Assembly (NCBI RefSeq): GCF_029227915.1
Contig: NC_079877.1
Span: forward strand, 21,229,851-21,293,850
Direction: 5' to 3'
DNA from: Hydractinia symbiolongicarpus
Taxonomy: Eukaryota; Cnidaria; Hydrozoa; Anthoathecata; Hydractiniidae
DNA: 64,000 nt
Of the stretch, positions 50,918-64,000 are shown in pieces. The first letter of the stretch is position 1; each line of letters starts with the position of its first letter. The notes beneath the pieces were generated by a model that saw nothing but the letters and a program-made list of their open reading frames with translations, ran no database searches and was not told where the DNA came from. Made by a program: the position numbers and the translations under genes.

Positions 50918-53900
50918 TCAGCAATCAGTTTGGTTTCCGTGATCGGGTGAAGTCCTAAGAGTACTTACAGTACTCGTGCTTGAATGCGGGTGCTCAGAAT
51001 GTACAAAGTATTTTTTATTTTTCGGCTTTCTCTCGCTTGTGCCAACAGTGTTTTCAACTTCGCTATCATTTTTAGTACTCGAATTAACCGAGTCTTTTGA
51101 ATTTGAATGCATCGATTCGTTTCTCTCCAACGCAGACGTCACCGATAATGGTGCTTCGGGAAGTAAAGCAGGATTGGAGTTCGTACGGGAGCCGGTATAG
51201 CCAGTGCGGTGTTGCATCGGCACACGTCCAATCGGTGCACTTGGTTGTTGTCTTAAACGACCACGATCCAAACTGGTTTCATGCTGTCGCAAGTTAGACA
51301 TTGTCAACGGCTTGCTACCAGCCTTTTTATTTCGTTCCAAACTTGAATCGTGTTGAAGTAAGTTCGACATTGTTAGTGGTTTTGATGAAGAATTTGTTGA
51401 GGCAGAATCAACGTCTTGAAAACCGGTCCCATACCTGCCATGTACATTGTCAGCCAGGCTGTTGCGATATTTTGTAGCGCGAGGAATACCTGACGGAGCA
51501 CTGTGCGTACTTTGCGGTCCTTTTTGAGAACCAGTTAAGTAACCACTCATGGATATTTGTGGTATAAATGAGTTGGCAACAGAAGGGTCTCTTGATCTAC
51601 TTTGAAGAGAGGCGGCAGGCGAATTTCTCATTTTTGATCGCTGTGCCAATACCTGGTCAATTTTGTTCATTTTCAAGTTTCGGCTTGCTGATAAAGGAGG
51701 TTGAGCACCAGGCATACCTGGAAGAGAATAGTCATAGTCCATATTAAAGCCACCACACTCAACTACTGCAGCAACAGCTTGGGCAAAATCCTCGTCGGTA
51801 TAAATTGATCCTTCACTACTTATGCCACTTAAACGGTCGGGCGATGAAGAACCACTGCTGCTAGGGCTAGAGTTTGTCACAGATTCTGCCCATTGTAAAA
51901 GAATATCACTAGTTAGACCATCTAAGTCAATTGGTGGAGGTATAGCTTTCTCCTTTCTGCGTTTCCTGTCAGAAACAACGTCGCTATAGCCTGAGGGATC
52001 CATTTCTGACTGATACAATTCTGATGACATCATCGATGAAGCGTTCGAGTTACGTCGACGTCTTTTTTCATACGTGTATTTATTTAACGAGTTACTAGAA
52101 TCACCGTGTGACATTTTAGAGTCTGCTCGAGGGTCTGTGTTTTCGCTGAACATTGACGCTGATGATGACATTTTAGGAGACGAAGGTTGACTACCATTTG
52201 TAGAAGGTGCTTTTAGCGGGTTTGGAAGTCCATCAGACCAATTCAGGACTTCTAACTTTGGCAACGGTTTAAATTGTGTTTTGGCTTGCCTTCGTAATGT
52301 GTTCTCTCCTGGAGGTTTGTTAGTAAGTCTTGGCGAGTTTTTCGCTTTGTCACGTTTCCAGGAAGCTTGATGATTATTTTCCATCACATTAACTAGGTCA
52401 GCATCAGAAAACGATTTGTTCGCTGCAGTTCGAACAATTTCTGCATGCCTTCGTTCAACTGAGTCAGTTTGATAACGAGGTTCCCTGCGTGGCATGCTAC
52501 CAGAGTTAGGAGCAGTCACGTCTCGATAACGCGGTGGAGGTCTTTCGTCTCCACTATCATACAATCGAGTGTCTGGCTGGTAACGGTAGTCGAGTTCATT
52601 ATTTAATGGCGTATCAACCATATATCCTGTGAAAAAATACATACGGATTAAAGGTGGTTAGATTTAGAAAATTACAATAAGGGAGTTATCACCTAGTCAA
52701 AAGGTTAAATCGCAAAAGATTGCAGTTAAAAGGAAGGGAAAAGATTGCAGTTGAAAGGAAAAGAATGAAAAGAACAACAAAAATCTCGTGTCTCGTTTAG
52801 ATGAGCATAACTTACCATTTTTCATAGCAACACCAATATTGGTTTCTTTTAGATCGCCATTGCTATTTTTTAACTTCATTTCAACGCTTTCATGTCTCGT
52901 GTATGCTATTAGTAAAATAAAAGATGAAATTACCCTCTCCCTCCCAAAATGTCCAAAAGAGTAATGAGAGCCACCACAAAGATGTACTAACAAAACAAAA
53001 TACCCTTACTCATAAGAGGTTTAATTTCAGCTCTATTTGGGAAATCTTCATCGATACTACTTGATTGGCTTTTGCAGCAGCTGCTAATCGATTTTTTCCC
53101 AGTTCCAGAACGAGCAGGATCGTACGTGTCATTAATTCTACAATACAAGTACAACAGAAATGAACGGGTGCCGAACGCAAATTATAGGTCCGTAGCTACC
53201 AAAATTTTGTGAACTGGGCGAAAAAAAGTTCGAAAAAAGTTTGTTTCAATTTTTTTTCCATCAAATATATATTTAGGTAAAGGAATACATGTAAAAGGTT
53301 AACCTTCTGCTTAAGCTAGTATTCGGATAATCCATTCGCGTACCATCTATTAAACCTAAATAAAGAAATAAAAGCTCATCCTTGTTAAGTTTAAATAGCG
53401 ACATAAATAACTTAAACCTTTATATGTATTAGGTATGAATAGATGTCAGTCTCAATTATCTTTATGGATTAGGTATGTATAGATGTCAGTCTCAATTATC
53501 TTTATGGATTAGGTATGAATAGATGTTAGTCTCAATTATCTTTATGGATCAGGTATGAATAGATGTTAGTCTCAATTATCTTTATGGATTAGGTATGTAT
53601 AGATGTCAGTCTCAATTATCTTTATGGATTAGGTATGTATAGATGTCAGTCTCAATTATCTTTATGGATTAGGTATGAATAGATGTCAGCCTCAATTATC
53701 TTTATGGATTAGGTATGCATAGATGTTAGTCTCAATTATCTTTATGGATCAGGTATGTATAGATGTTAGTCTCAATTATCTTTATGGATCAGGTATGTAT
53801 AGATGTCAGTCTCAATTATCTTTATGGATTAGGTATGAATAGATGTCAGCCTCAATTATCTTTATGGATCAGGTATGTATAGATGTCAGCCTCAATTATC

Positions 53901-56900
53901 TTTATGGATCAGGTATGTATAGATGTTAGTCTCAATTATCTTTATGGATTAGGTATGAATAGATGTCAGCCTCAATTATCTTTATGGATTAGGTATGCAT
54001 AGATGTTAGTCTCAATTATCTTTATGGATCAGGTATGTATAGATGTTAGTCTCAATTATCTTTATGGATCAGGTATGTATAGATGTCAGTCTCAATTATC
54101 TTTATGGATTAGGTATGAATAGATGTCAGCCTCAATTATCTTTATGGATCAGGTATGTATAGATGTCAGCCTCAATTATCTTTATGGATCAGGTATGTAT
54201 AGATGTTAGTCTCAATTATCTTTATGGATTAGGTATGAATAGATGTCAGCCTCAATTATCTTTATGGATTAGGTATGTATAGATGTCAGTCTCAATTATC
54301 TTTATGGATTAGGTATGTATAGATGTTAGTCTCAATTATCTTTATGGATCAGGTATGAATAGATGTCAGCCTCAATTATCTTTATGGATCAGGTATGTAT
54401 AGATGTTAGTCTCAATTATCTTTATGGATCAGGTATGAATAGATGTCAGCCTCAATTATCTTTATGGATCAGGTATGTATAGATGTTAGTCTCAATTATC
54501 TTTATGGATTAGGTATGAATAGATGTCAGCCTCAATTATCTTTATGGATTAGGTATGAATAGATGTCAGCCTCAATTATCTTTATGGATCAGGTATGTAT
54601 AGATGTCAGTCTCAATTATCTTTATGGATTAGGTATGAATAGATGTCAGCCTCAATTATCTTTATGGATCAGGTATGTATAGATGTCAGCCTCAATTATC
54701 TTTATGGATTAGGTATGAATAGATGTCAGCCTCAATTATCTTTATGGATCAGGTATGTATAGATGTCAGTCTCAATTATCTTTATGGATTAGGTATGAAT
54801 AGATGTTAGTCTCAATTATCTTTATGGATCAGGTATGAATAGATGTCAGCCTCAATTATCTTTATGGATCAGGTATGTATAGATGTTAGTCTCAATTATC
54901 TTTATGGATCAGGTATGAATAGATGTCAGCCTCAATTATCTTTATGGATCAGGTATGTATAGATGTTAGTCTCAATTATCTTTATGGATTAGGTATGAAT
55001 AGATGTCAGCCTCAATTATCTTTATGGATTAGGTATGAATAGATGTCAGCCTCAATTATCTTTATGGATCAGGTATGTATAGATGTCAGTCTCAATTATC
55101 TTTATGGATTAGGTATGAATAGATGTCAGCCTCAATTATCTTTATGGATTAGGTATGAATAGATGTCAGCCTCAATTATCTTTATGGATCAGGTATGTAT
55201 AGATGTTAGTCTCAATTATCTTTATGGATCAGGTATGAATAGATGTCAGCCTCAATTATCTTTATGGATTAGGTATGTATAGATGTCAGTCTCAATTATC
55301 TTTATGGATTAGGTATGTATAGATGTCAGCCTCAATTATCTTTATGGATCAGGTATGTATAGATGTTAGTCTCAATTATCTTTATGGATTAGGTATGTAT
55401 AGATGTCAGTCTCAATTATCTTTATGGATTAGGTATGTATAGATGTTAGTCTCAATTATCTTTATGGATTAGGTATGAATAGATGTCAGTCTCAATTATC
55501 TTTATGGATTAGGTATGAATAGATGTTAGTCTCAATTATCTTTATGGATCTGGTATGATTTTAGTATTATAAAATTCATTTCAGTCTTGATACTCGCAAT
55601 AGGCTTATAACAACTGACAGCATGTCCATATCAGTTCGTAAATCTTGGTTTTCACTGATGACTAATGTAAAGTAACGCGAAATATTTTTTTAAACATAAT
55701 TTCTTATTTCGATTATGAACGGTTTCTACTGAAGAGAAAGCTTATTTCACGGTAAAACACGTGCATGGCATTTTTGAAAAAAAATTTCCTGATAATATTG
55801 TTTTTGTTCCAAATATAAAGAAAATGGAAATTATATTTAAGGCAATACTTAATGGAAATATACACAGATATTTTTGACTATCGTACATCGTTTTTTCGTG
55901 CGTTTCGTAGCGCAAAACTTTCGTAAACCTAACCAAAATATAGCCATACAAAACAAACGTTCTCACCTCCAGTCCAGATAAGAATAATTTTCAAAAAAGT
56001 GAAAAAAGAAGAGTGCCATTTCCTTTTCTAAATTCTGTTTAGAAATGAGGTAGAAACCATGTTTTATATGATTTATTTAAATTAATGAAAAAAAACCTTA
56101 AAAAATATTATTAAAACGTTTTCGTCTCACAAATTCTTGCACTGCATGTTTTTGCAACTCACATTTGCATAAAAATATCCTTATTTTATGAGAAAAATGT
56201 GAATTTGGTATCAAAAAATTTTGATGTCAAGTCCACGTTATTTCATGAATTAAAAAGAAGGTGAGTTTGAAATAACACAAATTAAACATGTTTACACTGT
56301 GAACTAACATGAAGTATGAAATAATGTTCAAAAATTAATTCATGTTATTTCACACAAGTCACCAGTGGAAACCAAGCTTGGAAGAAAATGCTATTTGCTT
56401 AAAGCTTGTTAAAGTCCATGCAAAGTCTTTGTATTAAGGTATGTTTTAGTTGGCCTGCCGCCATTATACTACGTGTTGTTTATTCAAGTTGCCAAACTAC
56501 TTTTGTTAAATCCTACCTCGTGAACTTTCATTATGACTTCTTTTTTGTTTCGCAGCGCAACATCTCTTGCACTGATTACATCGCCGATAAAACAACAACA
56601 AGACAATGGCCAACAAAAGTAACCACAGCAACACACCAACCGGAACAATGAACCAAGGTTCTTTAATGATCTTTATGAAGCCGCCATCTTCTTCTGCGTT
56701 TGTCGTAGCAGAATCTTCAGTTAACGGAACACCATACACCTCTCCTACTTTCATACTTGCTAAAAGTGGAATTTATACCATCATATTCCCAAAAATTCCC
56801 AATAATATAATATAATCTAAAAGATTACCATTTTTTCCTGAACAAAATTAATTACCATGTGTTCCTCGCTGTTAAAGGATAACTAACGATTGTTAACAAG

Positions 56901-59900
56901 TTGGGTTTAAATTGTTAATTATAGTGTGAATATGAAATGTGTAATTTTTTTTAGATTTATGAGCCTTGTTTCTCCAGATATTTAATGTTAAAGTAGTACT
57001 AGATCGCCGCTAGGCCAGTGTCGATGAGGTAAATTACCAGCTGATAAGTCCGCGGGGAGTAAACATTTGCATTTTGAATGAACAAAGCGAGATAATACTG
57101 GCGGAATAAATTGTAGCACGTCTTTTGCGATTGTCTCAGATTAATTTTAGTTATGTTTTAGAATAAATATGTTTCATAGTTCGTTTAGTATTAGTGTTAT
57201 AAATACAGTGATAAGTTAATCACCTGAAAAAAATAACAAATATTACGTGTATGAAACTTTTTCTATGTAACATCTTTTAATACAACTAGGTTTTCATTTA
57301 ATTTGCAACAATTTGTGGAATATAAAACGTCAAACAATGATACGCAATGAAATGTGTCGATTCCTAAAAAAACACTGCAAGTGATTTTGTAAAAACAAAA
57401 CGAAGTCTCTAAGTTTTCGGTGTTTTTTATTATTTTTCTTTACCTATTTTCTTGTTAGTAAATTCTTCGGAATTATTATTGCTACGACGTTGGACAACAT
57501 ACGTTGCACAAAAAATGTACCAAGGAAGTGTTCGAATTCCTTAGAACATTAGCACTATGGCAAAAGGTTCGAAGAACAACCCTATTTTTACATCTGCAAC
57601 AGTGCAAACTCAGATGTACAGTTTTTGGCACTTTTTTTAATTCTTCCTTATTATATTTTCGTTTGTGAGAGGTTGGTAGATTTAAATTCACTAACCTAAC
57701 TGAACAGTAAACGCTTTGCTCTTTTCTCCATACCCGTTTTTTGTCTTTATTTGAACATAAATGTGATAACTTTCGTACTCATGTAGTCCAGACAGCATAC
57801 TGATTGTAGCATCCTTGTTGACGGGCATCACGGGAAACCTACCTCCATCATACACACAGGTCACCTGGATAAAAATACAGATATGCATGTAACCCTCTGA
57901 ATTAACTTTAATAATAGCTTAAAAACGAAAACGTTACCATGCATAAGATAAAGAAAAATTAACGGGAAAACCACGGTACTTACTTCAAAAGACATTACGT
58001 CCTCGATCTGATCAAAATTTAAAGGAGGGGACCAATGCACTTGTAAGTTTCGGTCGTTAATTTTCTTCATACCCACTTTTATAGGCGCTGGTACTAAAAC
58101 GATATACATGTTTGAGGAACCTCCTTTCGCAAAACGTTTAAGTAGATGAAGACAATAAGTCCTTAGGAGCTGAAATACACTGTATGTGCGTAAAAAACAA
58201 AAATTTACAGGCAGAAAGTGTGCGAAGAGCCCTGACTCACTTTTTCTAGCTGTTTTCACAATTAAGGATGGACTAGGAGGGCTAAAATACTGCTCGTTGA
58301 CTGCTTTCAAAAAGATTTCATAGCGAGTGTTTGGCTTCAAGTTGGTCAGCTTGTAACTGGTAATTGTGTTGGAATTTAGCATTGATGGCTTAAACTCTTT
58401 GCTTCCCTCTTCCCGAGTGTACAAAGCATAGCTTGTGATACGGCTCGGTTCAAGATACTAAATCATCAAAATGGAAACTATGTAATTGCAGAGAAACAAA
58501 AGATCATGGTACAAAATCAACGGATTAGCAAGTTCTGATGAGAAAACCATTTATGTAATCAAGATTTAAGGTTTACGTATAAGTTATAATCATCTGCACA
58601 ATTATGTGACTAAAATAGAAAGCAGAAAAGGTATTCAAGCTTACATTCCAACGAATTTCAATATTATGATACGTAGCAGCAACAAGTGAAAGCGAAAGAG
58701 CGATATTTTCAAGCTTATCCTTAACTGCGTTTTCAGCTAAAAAGAGAATAAAAATAGATATGTAGTCTGTTCAAGCAAGAAGTCCCAGTGAAGTAGTTTT
58801 TAATTCTTCTTGTCTAAAATATGTACACTACCTAACGTTTCAACATTTCCAGTTCCCCTTCTCAAACCGTCTCCATTTTTATTTCGCGCTGTAACGAACA
58901 TTACATAGATGGAGGATGGGGTTAAATTGCTAATAATTTTTTCTGTGTTATCACCACCCAAAACAAGTGATTTTTTCTCTGTGCCTGCAGCAACATCTCT
59001 TATAGTTATTACGTACGAAAAGATTGGTGAAAGCGTTTGGGCAACTGCTTTACCCCATATTAACTTTAACGATCTTGATTTTAATTCAACCACTTTAACA
59101 TAGGGAACTTGTCCGGGTCGTCCAGCATCAGTTGCTAAACAAAACAAGTCTTACAACTTCGATAAAAAAAATCACAGTTGTGAAAGGAAAAGTTTTACTT
59201 ACCATTCACATAGAGGTAACTGAACTTAGAACATGTCGTACCGCTAGCAGAAGTAACTTTACACCTAGAAGATTATCAAAATACAGTGGCATTTGTAATG
59301 ATTTCAGACTTTCAGATGGTAAAAATATATCAACAACACAAAAAAATATAAATCGTTTTGATGTCATCGCTTTATACAGTATATAAATCTGTAAAAAAAC
59401 ACATCTTGAAAAAACTTACACAACTTGTCCACACAATTTTTGTATGTTAAACACTCAAGGTTGAATTTACCAAAGTTGATGAGACATAGAAAGACTTTTT
59501 TGATGCACGCAATGTTACATGTATTTCATGTACACGTAAAGTTTCCACAGATTAAACTGCACACTTTTTTGTTTTCTTTTTATCAATTGAATTTAGGATA
59601 CATTAATAAACACACAGTTTAGGTTTAGTTCCCATCCTGTGCAGCAATACGGGGTGTGGCAGGATCAAATTATTCTCTTTGGACAAATTTTGTTACTTTT
59701 AAAATTTTGAGATTTTCAAGAAGGTTGAATTAACAGTTGATTTGGTCTGTAACAATATAAACAAGATGCAGGGCCTGCATAAACTATCTCGCATATAATG
59801 TCAACTACACATTATCATTGCAACAATGCATTTGAAATATATTAACAGGGTCATTTTACAAAAGCTAAAAATTGATTTACAGCTGTTCCTGGCGTAGGGG

Positions 59901-62715
59901 ATATGATGCATGGCTATGATACTGACTTTTTATATTTATTTTTTAGACACCTGCATGTGAATTATTTAGGTCCCATACCTCTGAGTCTTTGGCCATTTCT
60001 CGAAACTACCATTTAAAATTTCTTACGAAATCCTTATAATGGGGAAATTCATTAGGATTATTAAAATCATAAACCTGGTTTCCAAACTTGTTTCAAAACG
60101 GAAAAGTTGATGAAGTCATCTTAAAACCCTTTGGGCACCATCCATGTAACTATTGGTCGAAACATAAAGCATATAATCATATAGATTAACATTTTCTTAA
60201 GCAGCTTTGAAGCTCTATGCTTATCTCCTTAAAAGAGTTCGTGTAAAGCATGACTCTATACAAGATTGGCAAGATTGGCCAATTAGGACGTAAGTAGTAA
60301 ATTAGTTAGTTCAATAGATAGATGGTTATAACATAAAAGGGTGAATTCAAAGAGTGTTAAAAAATGTGGCGAACTTGTGGAATTAGCAGCTGATTTGGTC
60401 TGTAACAAAATGATTTAAAAATAAAAGGGTTATCTATGTAATCTATATAATGAGCCAGGACTTAGAAAAATCTCATTTCATCATTAGATTCAGTATTTAA
60501 CAGGAGAGAAAGAACAGAAAAAAGTATTGACATACTGCTAGCACTGCTTTGTTTTAGTTTTTCATTATATAGTTTTACAAATTGATTTCAATTTCTTGTT
60601 TCGTATTTAGAATTTTTCCTGTTGCTTTTTGTGGTGACTTCACGTACAACGTTGTGCCACTGCATGTCCCTGAAAAAGTCCTTTGTGTCACTTCAATAAC
60701 ATTTTTCCAGAGGAGGTGTAGATTAAAAATCTTATGATTTCTAGTATTATTTATTATGGCATTTTTGTACATTTTGTTGGAAATGGCTGAAAGCAATTTG
60801 AAAAGTAAAAAAAAAAAAAAAAAAAAAAGTAATTTTTTTTTTATTATAACACTCCAAAGAGATCGTTATAAAAACATCTACTGTGATCTAATGATACTTG
60901 TACTTGACATACTACTGGCAAATATAAATTAAAACAAAAAAAATCTGAAAAAATTTAATAAAGCCTTTTTATGAAAAAAATTATGAATCAGCAGTGATTT
61001 TATGTCGAATCAATCCTTTTGTTTTGTTAGTTACTAGGCCAAGTTTCATAGCAATAGCAGTCCCAACCCCCCCTTCTTATAAAACGATACCCAAAAATAC
61101 TCCTGGGTCATAAGACCAATCGTTTGATTTAATTCAATAGGTGATGCCATAAAACTGGAGCTTGAAAATTGTAATCCCATATTAGTATAGTAGAAAGTAC
61201 TAATTTCTTTCAACATTAAGCTGGACAGTGCTCAGCCGTAGCCACAGTTGAAAAGGCTAGATAACAGGCTTATTATATTGTTATTTTATAGCCTGGCGAC
61301 AAAATTAAAACTTACACAGGATTTTTATCGTGTAATGTGGAGATAGAAATTATGCAATATGATCTTATCGCTAAGTGAGGATTAAGCTTTAAAGGTGCTT
61401 AAAAATCCTACTGCTGCCTAGTCAGAAGACATAAAACTGTTTCATCTGAAAAATTTATCAATCTAATTAGTTGCACAATTAAAATTAAAATTATTATTCC
61501 AAAAACTTGTGTCGTATTTGCACAGGAAAGTATAAAAAGTGAGAGTCATAAGTTGAATATAACATTAAAGACTTACCTGTAAGCGGCAGTGTCTGACAAT
61601 ATTACACTACTAAGTGTTAATACACTTTCAGTTGAGGTTGTTTTGATTTTAATACCGGCTGTTCCTGAATGCATCAATTCGTTTTTACCAGCAAGTATCC
61701 AACTAAAAGTGAACGTTCTGCTACCAATGGCTTTACATGTGAGGGAAAAACTACCTCCTTCAGTCACTGCATCTGAAGCTGGCGTCAAAGTCATTTCAGG
61801 CAACTGAATATTTGCCGCTAAAAAAAAGGTTTTTTATTACAGCTATTTCGTATTTTTCAATTCAATTCAACTTGCACAAGACAACAACAAGAAAATCATT
61901 AAGGTGTATCGTAGTAATATCACACCCTCATGATTTTCTTGGTGTATTTTGTTCCAAATATTATTGGAAGTACAAAAACCAATAGTCAAGCATTTTCCCA
62001 GTTTTTCAGATGGTTGCATTCAAAATTTGATTAACTCGGAAATTAAAGAAACTGTGATAACAGTGCATTTTTTAAAATTGTTTCCCCTGTCTGCACATCT
62101 GCCAGAGTAGTTGCAGTGCTGTTTGACAATTTTAATTCTCCAAAAAAATTGTAAACATGATTGTGGTTCATAATTATAATGTTATGGAGCTTAACATTCA
62201 AAAAAGAAATTAAAGAATTAAATAAAGTATGCCTACCAATAACTTATTCAATCGCAAATGACTAAATCAAGCAAAAAAGCCACACAGTGGAGTATTATTC
62301 CATTGCTTATTAGAATATAAATGCTAACAGAGCAGAGCAGAAATTAAAAGCAATTTGAATATTTTACACAAACAGAAAAAAACAAGAGGGCATAAATGCT
62401 AGGTAAAATACTTATAAAAAGACTTACTCCTTAAGACTTTTAATTTAACACCAGTTGATATGATTTTTTTATGTTGTATGTCCTCAGCAACACATTTTAT
62501 AGTTCCTTCATTAGTTGGCTCGATTTTACTAATCACTAGTTGATTCTTGGTGTTCACATACATATTATTTACAGTGCGTTGCTTCATTACAACTTCTCCA
62601 TTGACATCCCAATGCAGGGCAGGGTCTCTTCCCCCTTGCACTATGCAATTAAATGTTGCTGTTTGTCCAAGACCTGTGGTCATACCAGTAGGCATAACCT
62701 TGAATTTCATTTGTT
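50918..62715 (-). CDS. Immunoglobulin/fibronectin-III transmembrane receptor (Robo- or CDO-type layout), 5'-partial
   Basis: Thirteen exons with GT/AG sites and consistent phases: 62715-62428 and 61817-61577 plus 59264-59203 (two Ig domains; TFNCIVQG and AAYRCKVTSASG hold the cysteines), 59134-58832 (FN3), 58736-58645 plus 58457-58241 (FN3), 58093-57984 plus 57864-57696 (FN3), 56759-56517 (helix PWFIVPVGVLLWLLLLAIVL, then basic RRCNQCKRC), 56027-55967 (61-nt microexon), 53137-53010, 52905-52816 and 52626-50918 (569-codon Ser/Pro-rich tail). Together they encode about 1,236 residues; the first exons lie outside the window. Ig then three FN3, a helix and a long tail match Robo and CDO/BOC receptors for guidance or adhesion signals; the tail has PPPRYRDV and SKPLTMSNL repeats. 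Neither family is certain. Confidence 0.82.
53410..55556. repeat. 40-bp minisatellite, about 53 copies, in a receptor intron
   Basis: The unit is 40 bp, built around CTCAATTATCTTTATGGAT, AGGTATG and AGATGT. Only a few positions vary (T/C after GGAT; A/T/C after TATG; C/T in GT-AG; T/C after AG). It fills most of the intron between exons 53010-53137 and 55967-56027. Variants recur with a 280-bp (7-unit) period in one part, as at 53711 and 53991. Confidence 0.95.
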
Positions 62716-64000
62716 CTGAAAAAGTGACAAACAGGTTGCCTTTAGAAAAAATCAAGATAAAATGATATTTTTGGCATTGGCTATCAAATGTTTTCCAAAT
62801 ACACACTGCTACTATATAACATTATCCTAAACTATTCATTTAATAAAAAACAAGAAACCAAATAAGTTTAAACACTCACACCACATATTACATAAAAAAT
62901 GAAAGGAAAGAAAAAAAGTTGAAACAACTGTAAAACAAACAACCAGTAATAATAGATATTTGTGAGGCTAGCCAATAGGCACATCTGTCTATATATCCAT
63001 CTATCTTTTATGTCCAATTATGAACAAAAGGGCACCAATAGGAACAAAAATTATACGTATGTTGAGTTTTGGTAAAAATAGTGTTTTTGACATTTGTTAT
63101 TACCTGGTAATTTGTGTTGCGTTTTAAACACTCTAACCTACATGTTGTGAGTGAATAATAATGAATATAAAAACATTTCACCACATATTATGTATCTTTG
63201 TATTTTGTATTTTAAGAAAATCATTAAAAAAAACTCCAAACGAACCCTGGGCTTTATTAAGTGATGTTTTATATAAAAAATATCAAGGGTTACTGTTTTT
63301 TTCATCAAAGATAATGTGGAATGTTTCCTAAGAAATTTTTATGAACAACCCTTTTCAAAATTGTGATGTAATGCAAAAGATTTCCATTTTGTTGTATACT
63401 TAATCTTGTACGCAAGTTTTAAAATGCAAAACCTTTTTGATGTTGATGTTCAAAAAAATGCACACTCATTCTGGAGTGTTTTCAAATAACTCTGGAAAAT
63501 TGTAGTAGCATTTCATAATCTAAGGTGGAGTGGTGATTTGCACGGAAATCATTTGCACATGCAACAGCAACAAAAAAACATTTCCACTGAGGAGTCAAGC
63601 CTACAAGTCTCTAGGATTTTACTGGAAGAAAAAAGCTTAACTAAACAATAGCTATTAGTGAATTGCACGGTAAATTCTAGTCCATTAGTAAATTAAAAGC
63701 TAGCTAACTGGCAAAAATGTCTCGAACTAAATATCCCCAACTTAGCTACACTAAATCATAATTTTTTTAGGGTTTGATTTTATAATTTGTTTTAGCTAAT
63801 AATTTTTACACAGGATCGTGCAATTTTAAAGACCCTTTCCAGTAAGTAGTAATTTTAGCCATATTTAAATTAGATTTATATAATTCAAATTCGTCACAGG
63901 TAATTCATCAATGTTTACAATAGATGTAGGACTTAGGATCTTTACAATACTTGATTATATACAAACGCTTAAAGGGGAACAGAAGTCAAAATTTTGTTGT
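62716..64000. other. Receptor intron, no coding sequence recognised
   Basis: AT-rich DNA upstream of the first visible Ig exon. It holds a short inverted copy of the SINE-like sequence near 62950-63010. No further Ig exon was seen. Confidence 0.45.

Noticed and set aside
53410-55556. CRISPR-like or regulatory array
   Set aside because: Units are head-to-tail with no spacers; it is a simple minisatellite inside an intron.
60575-60796. A further receptor exon
   Set aside because: The exons at 61577 and 59264 join in phase and complete the Ig domain (Y-x-C), leaving no place for it.

Overview
The window is animal genomic DNA, most likely from a cnidarian and probably a hydrozoan. This is inferred from AT-rich intergenic DNA, an intron-rich receptor gene, and transposon families of a kind common in cnidarian genomes; no species can be named from sequence alone. 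Only one clear host gene is visible: an immunoglobulin/fibronectin-III transmembrane receptor on the minus strand (50918-62715), whose 5' end lies beyond the window. Nearly everything else is mobile DNA.

Layout. 1-3360: the 3' part of a decayed protein-primed DNA polymerase B (pPolB) from one Polinton/Maverick-type lineage, then a G-rich tract and three 76-bp tandem repeats. 3676-22976: an almost complete Polinton/Maverick (adintovirus-like) element of another lineage, with ~217-bp terminal inverted repeats, a flanking AATAG duplication and about 22 genes. It carries pPolB, an HNH nuclease, a Fic-domain protein, a packaging ATPase, a BRO protein, an integrase, a capsid protein, a minor capsid candidate, several small membrane proteins, a SAP-like protein, a Cys-rich miniprotein, an OB-fold-like protein and an ankyrin protein. 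23.0-26.7 kb: repeat debris. 26683-30334: a tyrosine-recombinase retroelement with split direct repeats. 31110-35386: a TTAA-flanked THAP transposon (Kolobok-like) that also carries a spliced gene for a P2X7-ballast-like protein. 35.4-38.6 kb: repeats. 38600-44336: a relic Polinton pPolB gene split by a LINE, which is itself split by another insertion. 44416-49010: a P-element-like THAP transposon with a convergent C2H2 companion gene and perfect 34-bp terminal repeats. 49.0-64.0 kb: the receptor gene, with a ~2.1-kb, 40-bp-unit minisatellite in one intron.

How it works together. In the Polinton, early-type genes (polymerase, nucleases, Fic, ATPase, BRO) run left to right. Integrase, the capsid protein and the right-end genes mostly run right to left. 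Most starts are preceded directly by an ATAAA/TATAATAAA motif, and gene ends carry stem-loops, so the element seems to have its own virus-like transcription signals. Capsid, ATPase, BRO and Fic frames are open, while pPolB, integrase, HNH and ankyrin genes are broken, so this copy is probably not autonomous. The two THAP transposons share one design: the transposase on one strand and a companion gene converging on it from the other.
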